DNA from: Whalleya microplaca
Lineage: Eukaryota; Ascomycota; Sordariomycetes; Xylariales; Xylariaceae
Assembly: GCA_022497155.1 (NCBI GenBank)
Contig: MU385716.1
Coordinates: 434,001-498,000, forward strand
Direction of reading: 5' to 3'
Length of the DNA stretch: 64,000 nucleotides
Both the position numbers and the translations under genes were made by a program. The notes under the pieces are model-generated. The model saw only the letters and a program-made list of their open reading frames with translations. It had not been told where the DNA came from and searched no databases. Shown in pieces: positions 1 to 11,515 of the stretch (positions are counted from its first letter, which is position 1; every line of letters starts with the position of its first letter).

Positions 1-858
1 ACGCGTCCCGGTGCCATACAGCTTCGGGGGCACTCCCCCCGTTTCACCAAGTTCATCTACGACTTCTGGCACCATCCCCAAGTGTTGGATGCTGTATCCA
101 AGGCCGCGGGCGTGGAGCTGATCCCGGCGTACGACTACGAAACTGCTTCGACAAATGTTCAACTTGGACCTAAGGGGATCGCCGGTCTCTACGAAACACC
201 AGCAGAACCTCCGGCTTACAGTGAGGAACAAGCACAACTTGATGCAGCCAACTCTGGGGCTGAGCGCGACCCCATCATCGGATGGCATCGGGATGCACAC
301 CCTTTTGTCTGCGTCTTGATGATGTCTGATGCTCGATTTATGAAAGGTGGCGAGACGGCGTACCGTCGTGAGAATGGAGATATTGGCTATATCAAGGCAC
401 CACAGATGGGATACGGCGCGATTTTGCAAGGCAAATATATTACGCACATGGGTATCCCAGCGTCTGGAACCGGCGAACGGATAGTCTGTGTCACGTCCTT
501 CCGGCCGAAAAATCCTCTGCTTCCCGACTGTTCGGTGCTAGATCAGATTCGAAAACACTCGCATCACACGGAGATCTACTATCAGTACACATTATACCGC
601 ATTGAGGTGCTCCAGGAACGCATGAAGGCTATGGCAGAAGATCTGCAGAAGAGATACACCGAGAACACGGCCGATGGGGGAGCTGGCTGCTGTTTCAAGG
701 AGACTGTGAACAAGAAAGAACTAGAAAGTTGGGCAAAGGACCAGATGGACTATCTTCGAGTAACATATGAGCAGGTGAACAAGGATGATCCACATCCTGT
801 GCGCTTGGAGAACTGCTGGGCTGTTGAGGGAGAGGGCGACGAATTCAATCAGATTTGA
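1..858 (+). CDS. 2OG-Fe(II) oxygenase-like protein, 5' partial
   Basis: The frame is open from base 1, so the N-terminus lies outside the window; 285 codons plus stop are visible. A GWHRDAHPF segment gives an H-x-D iron-binding pair. A later His in GKYITHMG and an Arg in the ERIVCVTSFR strand complete the H-x-D...H...R pattern of a 2-oxoglutarate/Fe(II) double-stranded beta-helix fold. The C-terminal part is helical and charged and looks less conserved. The fold call rests on these residues only; the substrate is unknown. Such proteins are common singletons in filamentous fungi. The next gene is convergent, with a gap of 155 bp. No intron is visible in the part seen. Confidence 0.7.
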   Translation, partial: TRPGAIQLRGHSPRFTKFIYDFWHHPQVLDAVSKAAGVELIPAYDYETASTNVQLGPKGIAGLYETPAEPPAYSEEQAQLDAANSGAERDPIIGWHRDAHPFVCVLMMSDARFMKGGETAYRRENGDIGYIKAPQMGYGAILQGKYITHMGIPASGTGERIVCVTSFRPKNPLLPDCSVLDQIRKHSHHTEIYYQYTLYRIEVLQERMKAMAEDLQKRYTENTADGGAGCCFKETVNKKELESWAKDQMDYLRVTYEQVNKDDPHPVRLENCWAVEGEGDEFNQI

Positions 859-1013
859 ATTATGACAAGCAAGGAATGGATTGTACTATCTAAATACGTC
901 CAAGAAGAAGACACAACTCATATATCTCCAGTGAGTGAATTCCAGAGCGCCTCTCGATTGCGTGATCAACAAATTGTGCATCGAGAATAGACTAACTGAA
1001 TAGCTTCCCATCG

Positions 1014-2399
1014 TTACAATGCGCCCAATATCACATTGCCCGTGTTATGCATAACATCAATCCAGCAGATACCCGAGTCACCACATCGTGCACTAGAAAT
1101 CCAACAATCTTCGAGTAGCTGTACAGCTTTTGAATATTGCTTATACCCGGTCTTGTCAGCTAAGTTTTGCAGGCGTACCTTCAGACCCTGACGCTGACGG
1201 CTGTCTTTGGCTTCCGCTCCCAAGGCAAGCGTGGGCCAAAGTAGACTTGCAGTGATAGGATCTGATTCAGGAACTCTAAAGAGATCCTCAATGGAATCAT
1301 AAATCGTGGAATCATCTGGGCTTCGACCAAGTAATCGTTCTAGAGTTGTCATCGCTGCGCATCGGTGAACTCGCGCGCAAATCCCCATTGCTTCCGTCGG
1401 CTTCGATCTCAAGCCAGATGGTATCCAATCCATCGAAGGCTTCCAGACTCTCAAGGCATTCAAGAGTTTCTGGGCATCTTCGCGTTCTTCGACGATAGGC
1501 CCTGCCGAGGCTAACCGAGAAATTGAAGCCATCATCCTAGGAAATGTGTTGTCAGGTAAGATGGGCTCTAACCTAGATGCAGGCACGCAGTCAAGGGCAG
1601 GGCGAGTTCGCAACGCGAATGACGCGTAGACATCATTATGGATGAAAAGCCGTACAAGGAATTGCGCTTCATCATTAAACTCTTCACACGAAGTAACAAG
1701 CCTTGCGACCAAGCTCGCAGCATATGATATGTGGCTCCGGAGCGCTCTCTCCTCGCACTCGATCTTTTCGTATATGAACAACATCAATGAAGATGCAAGA
1801 GCAGCTATGATATCCTGAGTGCTCCCTGTATGTACCGAGTTGTACAACAACATTTTTCGAAGACCTTTGAGCGCATCGATTCGGCATTGTAGCGTAGCTG
1901 GAAGCAGATGTGGCTGTTCGCGGCAAGCCTGGGTTCCAGCGACGGCCAGCGTCGCCTTCATCAAGGAAGGTGTCTGCATTGCGATAGGGAGTATAGCCGA
2001 TATGAAAGGGTTTCGAGCGGTGGGGAAACTCGGGTACGAAACGGCAAATTTGTTCGCATACCATTCAAGCAAGAGAGATTCCGGAGAAGAAAGTGCCTCT
2101 TCCGCAGCAACAGGTGGGAGCGTCCGAGACAGGGCGGATGAGTTTTTACCGGCGTACTCGGCTGGAGTGTCGGTGGTCATGATGGAGTTGATGGATCCGT
2201 GTTCGTTCGTGCACTTCCGCCGCCATCCCCGACGCCTCATGCCAACTCGAATATCGTCATCTTCCCATAGAAGGCGCTGCTGGTAGCCCTTACATTCAAG
2301 TTGCAATCGCTCGCATGCATAACAAGATGGTCGTCTGCCATCGCATTTTTTCCTCCGATCCTTGCATGTCCAACACCCTCTCACCGAGGCTGAAGTCAT
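1014..2399 (-). CDS. Zn2Cys6 binuclear-cluster transcription factor
   Basis: Single-exon 461-residue protein starting at the ATG at 2399. Cys9, Cys12, Cys19, Cys26, Cys29 and Cys36 fit C-x2-C-x6-C-x6-C-x2-C-x6-C, the fungal GAL4-type DNA-binding cluster, with a basic KDRRKKCDGRR stretch between them. Downstream a basic RRRGWRRK patch is followed by a long helical region resembling the fungal-specific transcription factor 2 (DUF3468) type, which begins near the segment LLLEWYANKFAVSYPSF. It should act in the nucleus. Target genes cannot be told from the sequence; the nearest candidates are the convergent oxygenase and the sulfide:quinone oxidoreductase upstream of it. ORFs on the other strand inside this gene are shadows. 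Confidence 0.88.
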   Translation of the reverse strand: MTSASVRGCWTCKDRRKKCDGRRPSCYACERLQLECKGYQQRLLWEDDDIRVGMRRRGWRRKCTNEHGSINSIMTTDTPAEYAGKNSSALSRTLPPVAAEEALSSPESLLLEWYANKFAVSYPSFPTARNPFISAILPIAMQTPSLMKATLAVAGTQACREQPHLLPATLQCRIDALKGLRKMLLYNSVHTGSTQDIIAALASSLMLFIYEKIECEERALRSHISYAASLVARLVTSCEEFNDEAQFLVRLFIHNDVYASFALRTRPALDCVPASRLEPILPDNTFPRMMASISRLASAGPIVEEREDAQKLLNALRVWKPSMDWIPSGLRSKPTEAMGICARVHRCAAMTTLERLLGRSPDDSTIYDSIEDLFRVPESDPITASLLWPTLALGAEAKDSRQRQGLKVRLQNLADKTGYKQYSKAVQLLEDCWISSARCGDSGICWIDVMHNTGNVILGAL

Positions 2400-3875
2400 G
2401 GGGGTATTGCATCTGAATTCGAAGGGAGTAATTCCGTAGATGGAGCTTCACTGAACGATGGAGTTCATCGTTGTGACCCAACTATTTCAAAGTGGACTCC
2501 GGTTGACGTAAACAGATTGATGGGGAAGAGAACAGCCTCGACCCCTGAAGGTCAATGCCGGACGTTCATTCAGTCTTATCGCCCTAATTCCCTATCGACG
2601 ACAAGCCAATGAAAGTTCATCTTATTACGTCAGCAGATATATTAGAACGGCATAGACGGCATGGGTGTCATGGGTGTTAAACGACCTCCATCAGACCCAT
2701 ATTAGGCAAGGCGTCCCGTGCGGGCCTTGTCAGCACAGCTTTACCATATCCAGTCATAGTCCATTAAATCTCTCAGATCTCAGATCACTCTAGATTGGCA
2801 TATACATGTCTAAAACGTAAAGCCATCATCACCTAGTTCACGTACCAGTGGTAGGGGAGGCATGTAGACACTACTCGATGTCTCGGTCATCTTGTCTTGG
2901 TGTTGAATACATGGATCATAACGGCTGTAGCTGTCGCTAGTATGGCTCATATAAGTGGAGGTATCTAGGCGTCCAGATCTACAGAATATCCTAACCTAGT
3001 ACTATGGATCTTGAGCTAGATAAGTATGGTGACATCGAAGTCGGGAGTCGATCTGTTTAGCATCTAATTTCTACGTATGTAGTATGTTGTATGTACTATG
3101 TTTCTCCACCTTCTATAGTCATGAAGAATAGGCACATACATAAGCTACGCTTATCTCAACTAGTCGTTATAGATTCTGTAGATGGCGCCATTTGATGAGT
3201 TGTACTATTCTACTCTCCAAGAATTATATGTTACCTCCATATATATTTGCGGTGCTAATATCGTTGTATTATACAGACGTACTATTCTTGGAAGATATGT
3301 TTATTAACAATTTTCTTCGTGTAAAGTGCAGCTCAGCTCTTCATCAAGATATCTTGGTTGCCTATCAAGTCGTTTTTGATGCTCCAGAGGATCAGCCAAA
3401 GTCGTTAATCATCCTTGACTTTCCAGAATTAGAATTATGTAATTAGAATTACGTTACTTGCTCATTCGACAACCTCTATATTGCATACAATGTGTTCATC
3501 CAGCCCGCCAAAATACCTAGGTAATAGGTAGTTGCCAATAAGTATATATCAGTATTTCACAACGAATTTATGAGACCGTGATTGAGTATAGCTTATAGAA
3601 TCCGGCTTCTGAAAGCTAAAAAAAAACTATGCACTACTTAACCTTAGCTTTTGTAGACTAATTAATAACATAACTTTGCCACTTTAAATAAGACATACGA
3701 CGAAATCGAACATTCGACGCGTGGGGCCAATAAGAGACTACGGAAATGACGTGCTTTCACGTGACTACCCAGAATAATCACAATTTCTGCAATATATACA
3801 TACCTACGTACCCCATGCTCAACCAATCATTATTTTCTGTTTGCGTGTCTTCATAGTGAGGAATTGATTCTGATA
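2400..3875. promoter_or_regulatory. divergent intergenic region between the Zn2Cys6 factor and SQOR
   Basis: About 1.5 kb, AT-rich, without a credible gene. It must hold the promoters of both flanking genes. Near the SQOR start there are a TCACGTGA palindrome (3757-3764), a TATA-like ATATATACATA near 3792 and a CCAAT at 3824. A TACCTAGGTA palindrome lies at 3524-3533. Small ORFs here have no recognisable motif. Confidence 0.5.
3757..3764. promoter_or_regulatory. TCACGTGA palindrome upstream of SQOR
   Basis: A perfect 8-bp E-box palindrome, 112 bp upstream of the SQOR ATG. In yeasts this is the preferred site of the bHLH factor Cbf1, which recruits Met4 to sulfur genes. Its use here is an inference from position and from the role of the downstream gene. 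Confidence 0.4.
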
Positions 3876-5475
3876 ATGGCAGTTATTACATTTCGACCAA
3901 TACTCACTGCAGTCCCATCAAAGGTCTCGTCACGGATAATCAGAGGATATGCAACCTCGATACCTGCAAAGGTGCACCATCGTGTTGTTGTCGTAGGAGG
4001 AGGTACAGCTGGTGTGACAGTCGCAGCTCAGTTGAAGCGCTCCAGGCAAACTCAGCCGCTCGATGTGGCCATATTAGATGCTGCTCCTATTCACCATTAC
4101 CAGGTTAGTGAACATTAGATGTCTCTGCCTATCCGTCCCTGACATCATATAAGCCGGGATGGACTCTTGTAGGTTCAGGTCTTAAGCCTCTGAAACCCAT
4201 GCAACGGCCGCTTGCAGATGTTATCCCTTCAGGAGTGAAGCACTACCCGCTCCGAGTCTCAACCTTTGATCCCGAGAATAACGCAATCAAAACATCGGAA
4301 GGTGTCGACATTTCATATGACTACCTAGTTGTTGCACCAGGCCTCGAGACCAACTTTGCGGGAATATCTGGTCTTGAAAATGCACTGAAAGACCCAGAAA
4401 GCCTCGTCTCATCCATCTACTCGGACAAAACATGTGAGCAGGTTTGGAAGAATGTGCAAGCTTTTAAACAAGGCAAGGCAATCTTTACCCAACCAGCTGG
4501 TGTTATCAAGTGTGCCGGCGCACCACAAAAGATTTTGTGGATGGCTTTGTCGCAATGGAATCGGAATGGGGTGCGAAATAATATCGATGCCACCTTTGCT
4601 ACGGGTGCTGCTGGTTAGCTTCCCCTGGACCATCGGAGCTATATTAAGGGACCAATACTAACGAGTTAGTTCAGCTATGTTCGCCGTGCCGAAATACTCG
4701 AAGGCATTAGAAGAACTACGCCAACAGCGCAATGTGGAAGGTTTGTTCCAGCACAACCTCGTCGCCGTAGATGCGAAAAACAAAGTTGCGACATTCAAGA
4801 ACCTAGCCGACAACGGAAAAGAGGTGCAGAGAGAATTTGGGTTTCTCCACGTTGTGCCACCTCAGAAGCCTTGGGACTGGGTCGCAAAATCCCCTCTAGG
4901 TATGTAAAGATGCTCATATTTAACATGTAGGAACTGAGCTAGCCAAGCACTCTCAACACTTAAGGACGAGGCTGACATGAGTTTTATTCCTGGATAGCCG
5001 ATGATGCAGGCTGGGTTGATGTCAATAAGTCGACGACCCAGCACAACAAGTACCCCAATATCTTCTCCATTGGCGACGCATCCAGTCTTCCCAATAGCAA
5101 AACGGCGGCAGCTATAGCCTCACAAGCACCAGTCCTCGTAGACAACCTCGTTGCAGCCATGAGTGGACGTTCGCTAGATGCAGTATACGATGGTTATGCC
5201 AGCTGTCCACTACTAACTGGTCATAACGAGCTCATGCTTTGTGAGTTCAAATATGGCGGTATACCCAAGGAAACTTTCGCAAAGGTTTTCGGCAGCCAAG
5301 ATAAGCCTAGACGGGTTTTTTATCACTTGAAGAAGGACTTTTTCGTACGTTTATTTGGATTCGCACATATCAAAGATGAAGCTAACCATACATGTAGCCC
5401 TACGTCTACTGGAACAGCTTCTTAAATGGAACATGGTTTGGAGCACAAGGATGGTCTCGACCCAATACGTCTTGA
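3876..5475 (+). CDS. SQOR: mitochondrial sulfide:quinone oxidoreductase
   Basis: Five exons: 3876-4103, 4154-4613, 4675-4899, 4998-5344 and 5398-5475, giving 445 residues. The ATG at 3876 opens a basic, Ser-rich presequence (residues 1-30) expected to target mitochondria. VVVVGGGTAG at 37-46 is the FAD dinucleotide-binding loop. The two redox cysteines of the family are present in conserved settings: Cys196 in KCAGAPQK and Cys374 in SCPLLTGHN. KTAAAIASQ and the membrane-binding C-terminal tail YVYWNSFLNGTWFG are also present. The enzyme oxidises hydrogen sulfide to a persulfide and passes electrons to ubiquinone at the inner membrane; fission yeast Hmt2 is the best-known fungal member. A branch site ACTAAC precedes exon 3. 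Identity follows from motif-by-motif agreement along the whole length. Confidence 0.95.
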
Positions 5476-5980
5476 AGCAACTTATAACGCAAGGGGCAAG
5501 GGGTCATGTGTAAGTTAAATTCGGTCACATTAAAAAAATACCTAGATGGTCATTGCATAGAAGCATTAGAGGTTAGATAGGTACGTATATCATGACGCAT
5601 GCATAAAAGTAGATAGGATCACACAAGCTAGATTCCCCACAAGGATCTTGATATCAGTCTCATGAATTTACTTCCCTTACAAAAAGAAGGTGCTACTTAT
5701 CAAAGGTATACCGACCGAACATACCCTAGGCGTAGTAGAAATACACATATGAAGTAGTTAGTTGGAGGACTTCAAATAAGAAGCAGCTGGCGTGCTCTGG
5801 AAACCTTACTGGCGGACAGGAATGTCTTATACGTCTTATGTTTGAGTTGGCTACTTTAATTTATTGGAATGATCGGACGTAATCTCATAATCAATCCCCT
5901 TCTCAATCTTTATTCCTCTGCTGCACCATCTTGCACCGATGCCTTAATGAGAATATACTAATCTATAAGGGCTGAGTAGC
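5476..5980. other. 3' intergenic region between convergent genes
   Basis: About 500 bp between two gene ends. It should contain the 3' untranslated regions of SQOR and of the BIM1-like gene. I see no ORF or repeat worth naming. Confidence 0.4.
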
Positions 5981-6984
5981 TTAGTGTTGTTGGCTATTTA
6001 CAGAGGCGACTTCCGGCATGCCCTTTGCGGGTGCCGCCGATCCTTCTTGGTCAGTAGGCCTCGACTTACGCTTACGGAGAACCACGAAGGCGACCGCACC
6101 CACAACAGCAAACGAAGCCACAATCACACCAACGGCAATGCCTGCCTTGGCACCAGCCGATAGACCATCACCAGAAGAGCTAGAGACCGCAGAGCTAGAG
6201 GTATCAGAGACACTTGTGGCACTTGGCACCGTCGTGGATGAGGACGGGTTGGGGGAGACGAAGTCGGATGCCGTTACGTTGAAGCAGGGAACCTGGATAT
6301 TGAAGTCCTTGGCTTCAACGAAAGTCTTAAGGGGGGGGATGCATGTTAGTAGATATTCCAAATATATATGTGTGTGTAGACTTACAATGTCAGCACAGGC
6401 ATAGAACGACTGGTTCCGCCCATTGAGCTCGTTGTCTATATTCGACCAGTACTCCAGCTGAATCGTTGCGTTGGTCCCTGAAGTCACTGTACTAGGGATC
6501 TGAGCAATCTTGTAGCATTGGTGACCGGGCTCGATCTCCGAGATATTGCTGACAACTTGCTGTGTGAACTGGCTTTGTGTAGTCGGATCTAAAGGGACGT
6601 TAACATATGTTTCAACGAGAAATACCATATCACTGACTATCTGTGTATGCAACGGAAAAAGCCACATTCCAAGCCTCATCTGCAATCGAAAGTGCAACAG
6701 ATCCCTGAGCTAGATGGATATAACGTCAGTCAGCTTAGCTGCTGTCTTCTCATGGATAGTTACGTGAACATACAGAGCGGGAATATGGTTCTATTGCTCA
6801 CGCCGCTGGCACTGCCGCAAGGCGCATTATTATCGGCCGAAGCACTCCAAGGTCGATCAGCGGGCCAAAGGAAAGCAACAGGGCCCATCACAGTGCCTTC
6901 AGCATTTTGGCCATGGACATCTGTGCCTGCGGCGAGTTGACTCGCGGCCAATGCAACCAAATAAGGTGTCTGGTTGAATCTCAT
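5981..6984 (-). CDS. BIM1-like copper-site surface protein with C-terminal transmembrane helix
   Basis: Four exons read on the minus strand: 6984-6774, 6709-6638, 6588-6386 and 6325-5981, giving 276 residues. A signal peptide is followed by His24 (HGQNAEGTVMGPVAFLWP). In the X325/BIM1 family of LPMO-like copper proteins, cleavage leaves an N-terminal His as copper ligand, and this His is well placed for that. The domain continues through APCGSASGVSNRT, SQGSVALSIADEAW, QVVSNISEIEPGHQCYK and VPCFNVTASDF, which fits that family and its paired cysteines. A Ser/Thr-rich spacer is followed by one hydrophobic helix, a basic RKRKSR stop and a roughly 35-residue tail. That makes it a type I membrane protein, not GPI-anchored. 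Likely role is copper handling at the cell surface, inferred from the family. Confidence 0.82.
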
Positions 6985-8991
6985 TGTTGAGATACAGAAC
7001 TCGAGAGTTTTGATAGAGGGTAATACAATGGACTGCCGTGACAAGGCGAAGTGGAGATGCTTGTGGCTGACAGAGTTATTCAAGGGAGATGTGGGTGCAG
7101 GACAGTCTTATGTATAAGTGTAAATAGTGCAGCACATAGTCCATCTAGCCACAGCAGCTAGGGATGCAGCATGTAGCTCATCACAAGCCAATAAATTCGC
7201 CGCCGAGCTAGGAAGCCCCCCTAGTCAGAGTTGTCTTTGAAGGGGGGCATTTATTCGCCAAAGATAAGTTTCCCCCCCATACATCAGTAAGACCTGCAGA
7301 ACTGGTTTTGAATGGAGACTGATCGGTAAATCTAACTGGTTTCTGCCTAAATAACGGTTACTTCATGGTCTAGTCTCAATCTATATTCACATCTGCATCC
7401 ACAACATAAGAGCATCATGAGACAGACTATCCGAAGAAAGCAACCGAACAAGATTTTAACTCCAAGTGTGACTGACAGTTGCTCACTGCATCACCTTCAT
7501 GTATCATGGCCGAGACCTATGTCAACGGCGCCAAGCACCGTGATGGTCCAGTAGAAGCTAAGTAACCATGTGTCAATTCACCGAAAGGCCGAAGGCGGTC
7601 ATAGAAGATCGGTAGGGCGATGCATGCGACTTTCAATACTTGGGGTTCAGGAAAGGTAACTTTCTATCGAAGGGCGGGGGACTGATGCTAGACTAGATGG
7701 GAAGGTCTCACAAACGACTCGCTTATTTTCATAGTGAAATCTCGAAAATTGCACGGTGTTCGATCGCTGCTTTACGCAGTATAGTGTGTTCACAGGGTAC
7801 AAGATGCCTCCTCTTACAAGGTTGCGAACTTCTTCTGGTTCTGCGTAACTCAGAACGTGGGCGTTCACCGCTGCTTACAAATGAGCATTGAGATATATAC
7901 CGGCCGAGTTGAACAGGAGAGAAGAACTGACGTTTAAGTGAGATGATATTTGGCCTAGACATTATCGGATAGTAACAGTGTCCAAGCGTGGAGCGTTAAC
8001 AGCGTCTAGAGACTCTAGTCTCTCCATTACCTGGAATCGAGGGTACCTCGGCTTGAATTCACTGTTTAAATAAGCGATTTGGTCTCACATGGCTGTCCTG
8101 TAAAGCAAGCTGAATTGAAATGGTGTGATTTTCGACACTAGATCAGCTCGGCACATCGCCAAGAGAACACCTTTGCAAGCGAGGCCCCCTGTAGTTGCCA
8201 TTGACACGAGCTTTTAAACTGTATAGTTTATCTGATGGCGCTAAGATGATTTACCTGTGGAAATCAACCCTGTCAGACCTGCATATTGGACTGGGTGGAG
8301 CGAATCAGCTAATGGAACAAGGGAGGGATTCATCTAATCTTATCAATCTAATCTAATCCAACGGTCAATGCGAAACCAGAACCGAGCATTTTTGTACGTA
8401 AAGAATCCTATGGGTGGTTGGGAAGAGAATTCAAGCACGGGAGATGGTAGCTTCATCCAGGCACTGTATACAGTAGGAAATAAGCAGTCAACAGGGTCAC
8501 TGGAATTTGTTACACAGCATATTCGAGAAGAACCAACGCATAGTTATTGCACCATCTTACGAGGCATGAATTCGTATCGGATTTCTCGGATATAATTCAA
8601 GCCACTCGAACCATACATCACTGTACTAACGATATCTTGGACGGTCTACTAGATCTAGGCTTTAGCCGGAGTAGGGTTCCGAACGGAAGAAGTCTTCATG
8701 CAGCTAGATCAGAGCTACAGTATTCCCCAGGTAGGGATACAGATACATCTCCGAGCACCGGCTGGCCTTATAGTAATGAATCCCGGTTAACTACGGTCGA
8801 GCTTCCCTTGCATTAGCTGGATCTGATAAACCTACATTTTCAAGCTGGTACATTCGGAGCTATAAAACGATGCGACTCCTTTGCGAATATTCTGTGCAAC
8901 GATCGAATTCCTCCCTTAACTCGTAGTGCAACATCTGTTTGTTTCAGTCCACAATCATCTCACTACATTCGTTTATTCCAAGTCCGTCAAG
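6985..8991. other. 2.0-kb intergenic region
   Basis: Divergent promoter region for the BIM1-like gene (-) and the serine-rich surface protein (+). Long C or G runs occur near 7217-7280. A TATA-like TATAAAA lies at 8861-8867 ahead of the plus-strand gene. Several ORFs of 60-90 codons occur on both strands. They overlap each other, lack recognisable motifs, and I do not call them genes. Confidence 0.4.
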
Positions 8992-10152
8992 ATGGTTTCA
9001 TTCTACTGGGCCATAAGCTTAGCTATTGCAGCAACTACAGTATCTGCCTCCACAGAAGAACTGCAATTCTTCTCGCGTCTGCTCAAACGCCAGGAGCCTG
9101 GTTCTCCCGCCTACAACTGTCATGACAATTGCGGTGACTACTAGTCCTAATGCAGTGGCAAGAAACAGTTCTAACTCTCGCCCAGGCCAAGCTATCATCC
9201 AAGCGCGAAATAGCAAAGATGTTTGCACCGACGAAACCTTTCTGACTGACTATAAGAATTGCCTTCAGTGCTCCGGGCCTGATAATGAAGACATCTGGCA
9301 GTATTATGGGAACACTTTGACTAAGTCAGCGCAACCGGTATGTATGAAATTGCAGATCTATTTGTGAGAGGTATATGGGTATATTGCACACCAGAGAAGA
9401 GCGATAGGTCAGGCACTAAGGTCAACTGATCACTGCCGAACTGCAATCCCAGATGAAGTTCACTCTTATAAGTATTTGCATCAGAGAGAAGCATTGCCTC
9501 CTGTAGCAAGCTCTTCGGCAACACTTTGGATGGCTGCAACCCCTGACCTTTTCCTAATTGCCATCTTTCTCCTTTCTAGTGCTGCTTTCAGACCACCGAC
9601 CGCCTTTTTAAGTCTGTCAGGGGCTGTGAACTCATGAGACAAGCCTCATGATTTGAACCCTTTCAAAGCTTCCACCAATGTCCGTAGTTAACGTCTTATG
9701 CAGTGCGGTCTTTCGACAACACCACTCACTGGTGACCAACCAGACGTTGGTGCAGCTGTCGCTGCCGGATCTTCGGCAAGTACAACTGCAGGGACATCAT
9801 CGCCCTCTCCTAGCGGCTCTGGAACAACTGCTGCCACGACTGCAACTAGTGGATCGACCGTAGCTACTACAACGGAGGGAGCCGCATCGTCTACTGGACC
9901 GACGTCTACACCTGCCGTCACGGAGTCTGCTACCTTGCCAAGTGCTTCTGCCACTAGCTCGGCGAGCAGGAACGGAACAGCCAGCGCAACGACTGTATGT
10001 ATTACTCTCATCTCACAATGTCTTTGGCTAATCATCAATAGTCTTCTGCAATCGTCCAGGCAAATACTGCAGCTCGTGCTTTAGCTGGTGGTTCTGTTGG
10101 GTCATACTTCGCTTTGGTGGTTGGTGCTCTTTGTGTTGCAGTGGCGCAGTAA
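8992..10152 (+). CDS. secreted Cys-patterned, Ser/Thr-rich protein with GPI-type tail
   Basis: Four exons: 8992-9133, 9186-9337, 9704-9994 and 10042-10152, giving 231 residues. A signal peptide (MVSFYWAISLAIAATTVSA) leads into a six-cysteine module: C-x3-C in NCHDNCG, then Cys in DVCTD, C-x2-C in NCLQC and a last Cys in PCGLS, with IWQYYGNTL between. A Ser/Thr/Ala-rich stalk follows, and the protein ends in a hydrophobic segment (SYFALVVGALCVAVAQ), as expected for GPI attachment. It is probably a cell-wall or plasma-membrane surface protein of unknown function. Splice phases 1, 0 and 0 all agree. The second intron is 366 bp, several times longer than the other two (52 and 47 bp). Confidence 0.75.
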
Positions 10153-11515
10153 TGTGCCTATCCCAGAATCAAGAGGCGTGGCTAGTTCTTGTAAAATAAT
10201 AGCTGTAATATATGAGATTACCTAACCACGGGAAGTTCAGCTTACCTAATTTCATCCAGCCTCAATACGCATCAGGAGTAGCTGATAGATCCTGTTCGTC
10301 AATATCGAAGCTCATAAGGCATATACCCCAGATGCTTTGAGGGGAAGTGAAAGCGGTGTAAATCCGCTGGTTCACTCGGTATCCCCGGGCATTTTTCGCG
10401 TTCCCATTTGTTGACGTTGAATTTACTATCGATGCTTGGGCAGCAATCCTCTAGCATATAATGCCAAGCTGGCTGGTAAATTGGTAACGAGCGAACGATG
10501 AACAACCCGCAATTTCCGACTGTTCGGACCCCGGATGATAGTGTCCTGCAGATCACTATAAGGCTGACCTTCAGCCCCATGCATAGCCGCACGGCAAGGA
10601 CACGGGGGTCTATTAGTGTGGATCAGTTTTGCTTGATACATAGTAGTATGGGTGGACAAGCGCCGAGTGCCGGGCTTTAATGCGGATATAATGTACGTTC
10701 GAACTATAAGCCAATACTGCCAGTCAGATATGAACTCCCCTGTTTCATTGTCCTAACTTCGAGCTTCGATAGTATCATGTTCTAGTGGTCTTCATAAGAC
10801 CAAGATCAACAGTGTAAAGTGGCCGACTGCTAACTCATGTAGTAGTGACATTCAATGCTCTCAATCGCCTTACATACTACGGTGGATCTATTGATGACAA
10901 AGCCTTTGACCTGGTAGTATCTAAATTGGCGAGCGGCTTGTTCCTTCAACCACAGGTCTTCATCGCCCAACAGGAGAACGTTCTGAGCAAACGCAGGGAT
11001 ACGACCCCAGGAGAGCTATGATAGATCTTTCTGTTTCGATACTTGTCGCTGCCGTATCATTAGGAGTGCAAGTTCACAGTTAAAGGTAAACGTGAATGTT
11101 GGGAAACATTCGTATTCGTAACCATGTAAATTTCTTGAGACATTGCTTGTTCTATGGAAATTATTCTTGATGTGATACTAGGTTGTCTTTCACTAGCCTT
11201 CAGCTGTATGTTGATCTCGGGACTTTGTCCAGCTGAGATCTGCGGTTGCCCATCCTCTACACGGCCCGTGGACCCCGTAAGCTTCCCCGTCTTGCTGGGC
11301 ACTAGCGTCTGTCAATATGGGACTCCCAGCTTGACTTCAAGTATATAAAGGGCTGAGAAGAACCTCTAGAATCGACTTGATCCTCATCCTCTACAAGCCA
11401 CTCATTCATCCACAAGCATCTTAGCAACCAGCTCCTCCAAGCAACTCATCAACCAACTCCTCCACGACTCTTCAACTGTTTTCTGTCTTCCGACCAAACT
11501 CAAAACAACTTCAAG
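10153..11515. other. 1.4-kb intergenic region with promoter of the small secreted protein
   Basis: No supported gene. The right end holds a TATA box (GTATATAAAG, 11341-11350) about 170 bp before the next ATG. It is followed by a pyrimidine- and CAAC-rich leader (ACTCATTCATCCACAAGC and similar), typical of highly expressed fungal genes. Confidence 0.5.

Noticed and set aside
9630..9720. Possible minus-strand tRNA, from a GGTTCAAATC B-box-like word
   Set aside because: No matching A box, no acceptor stem and no cloverleaf could be drawn; the word lies within an intron.
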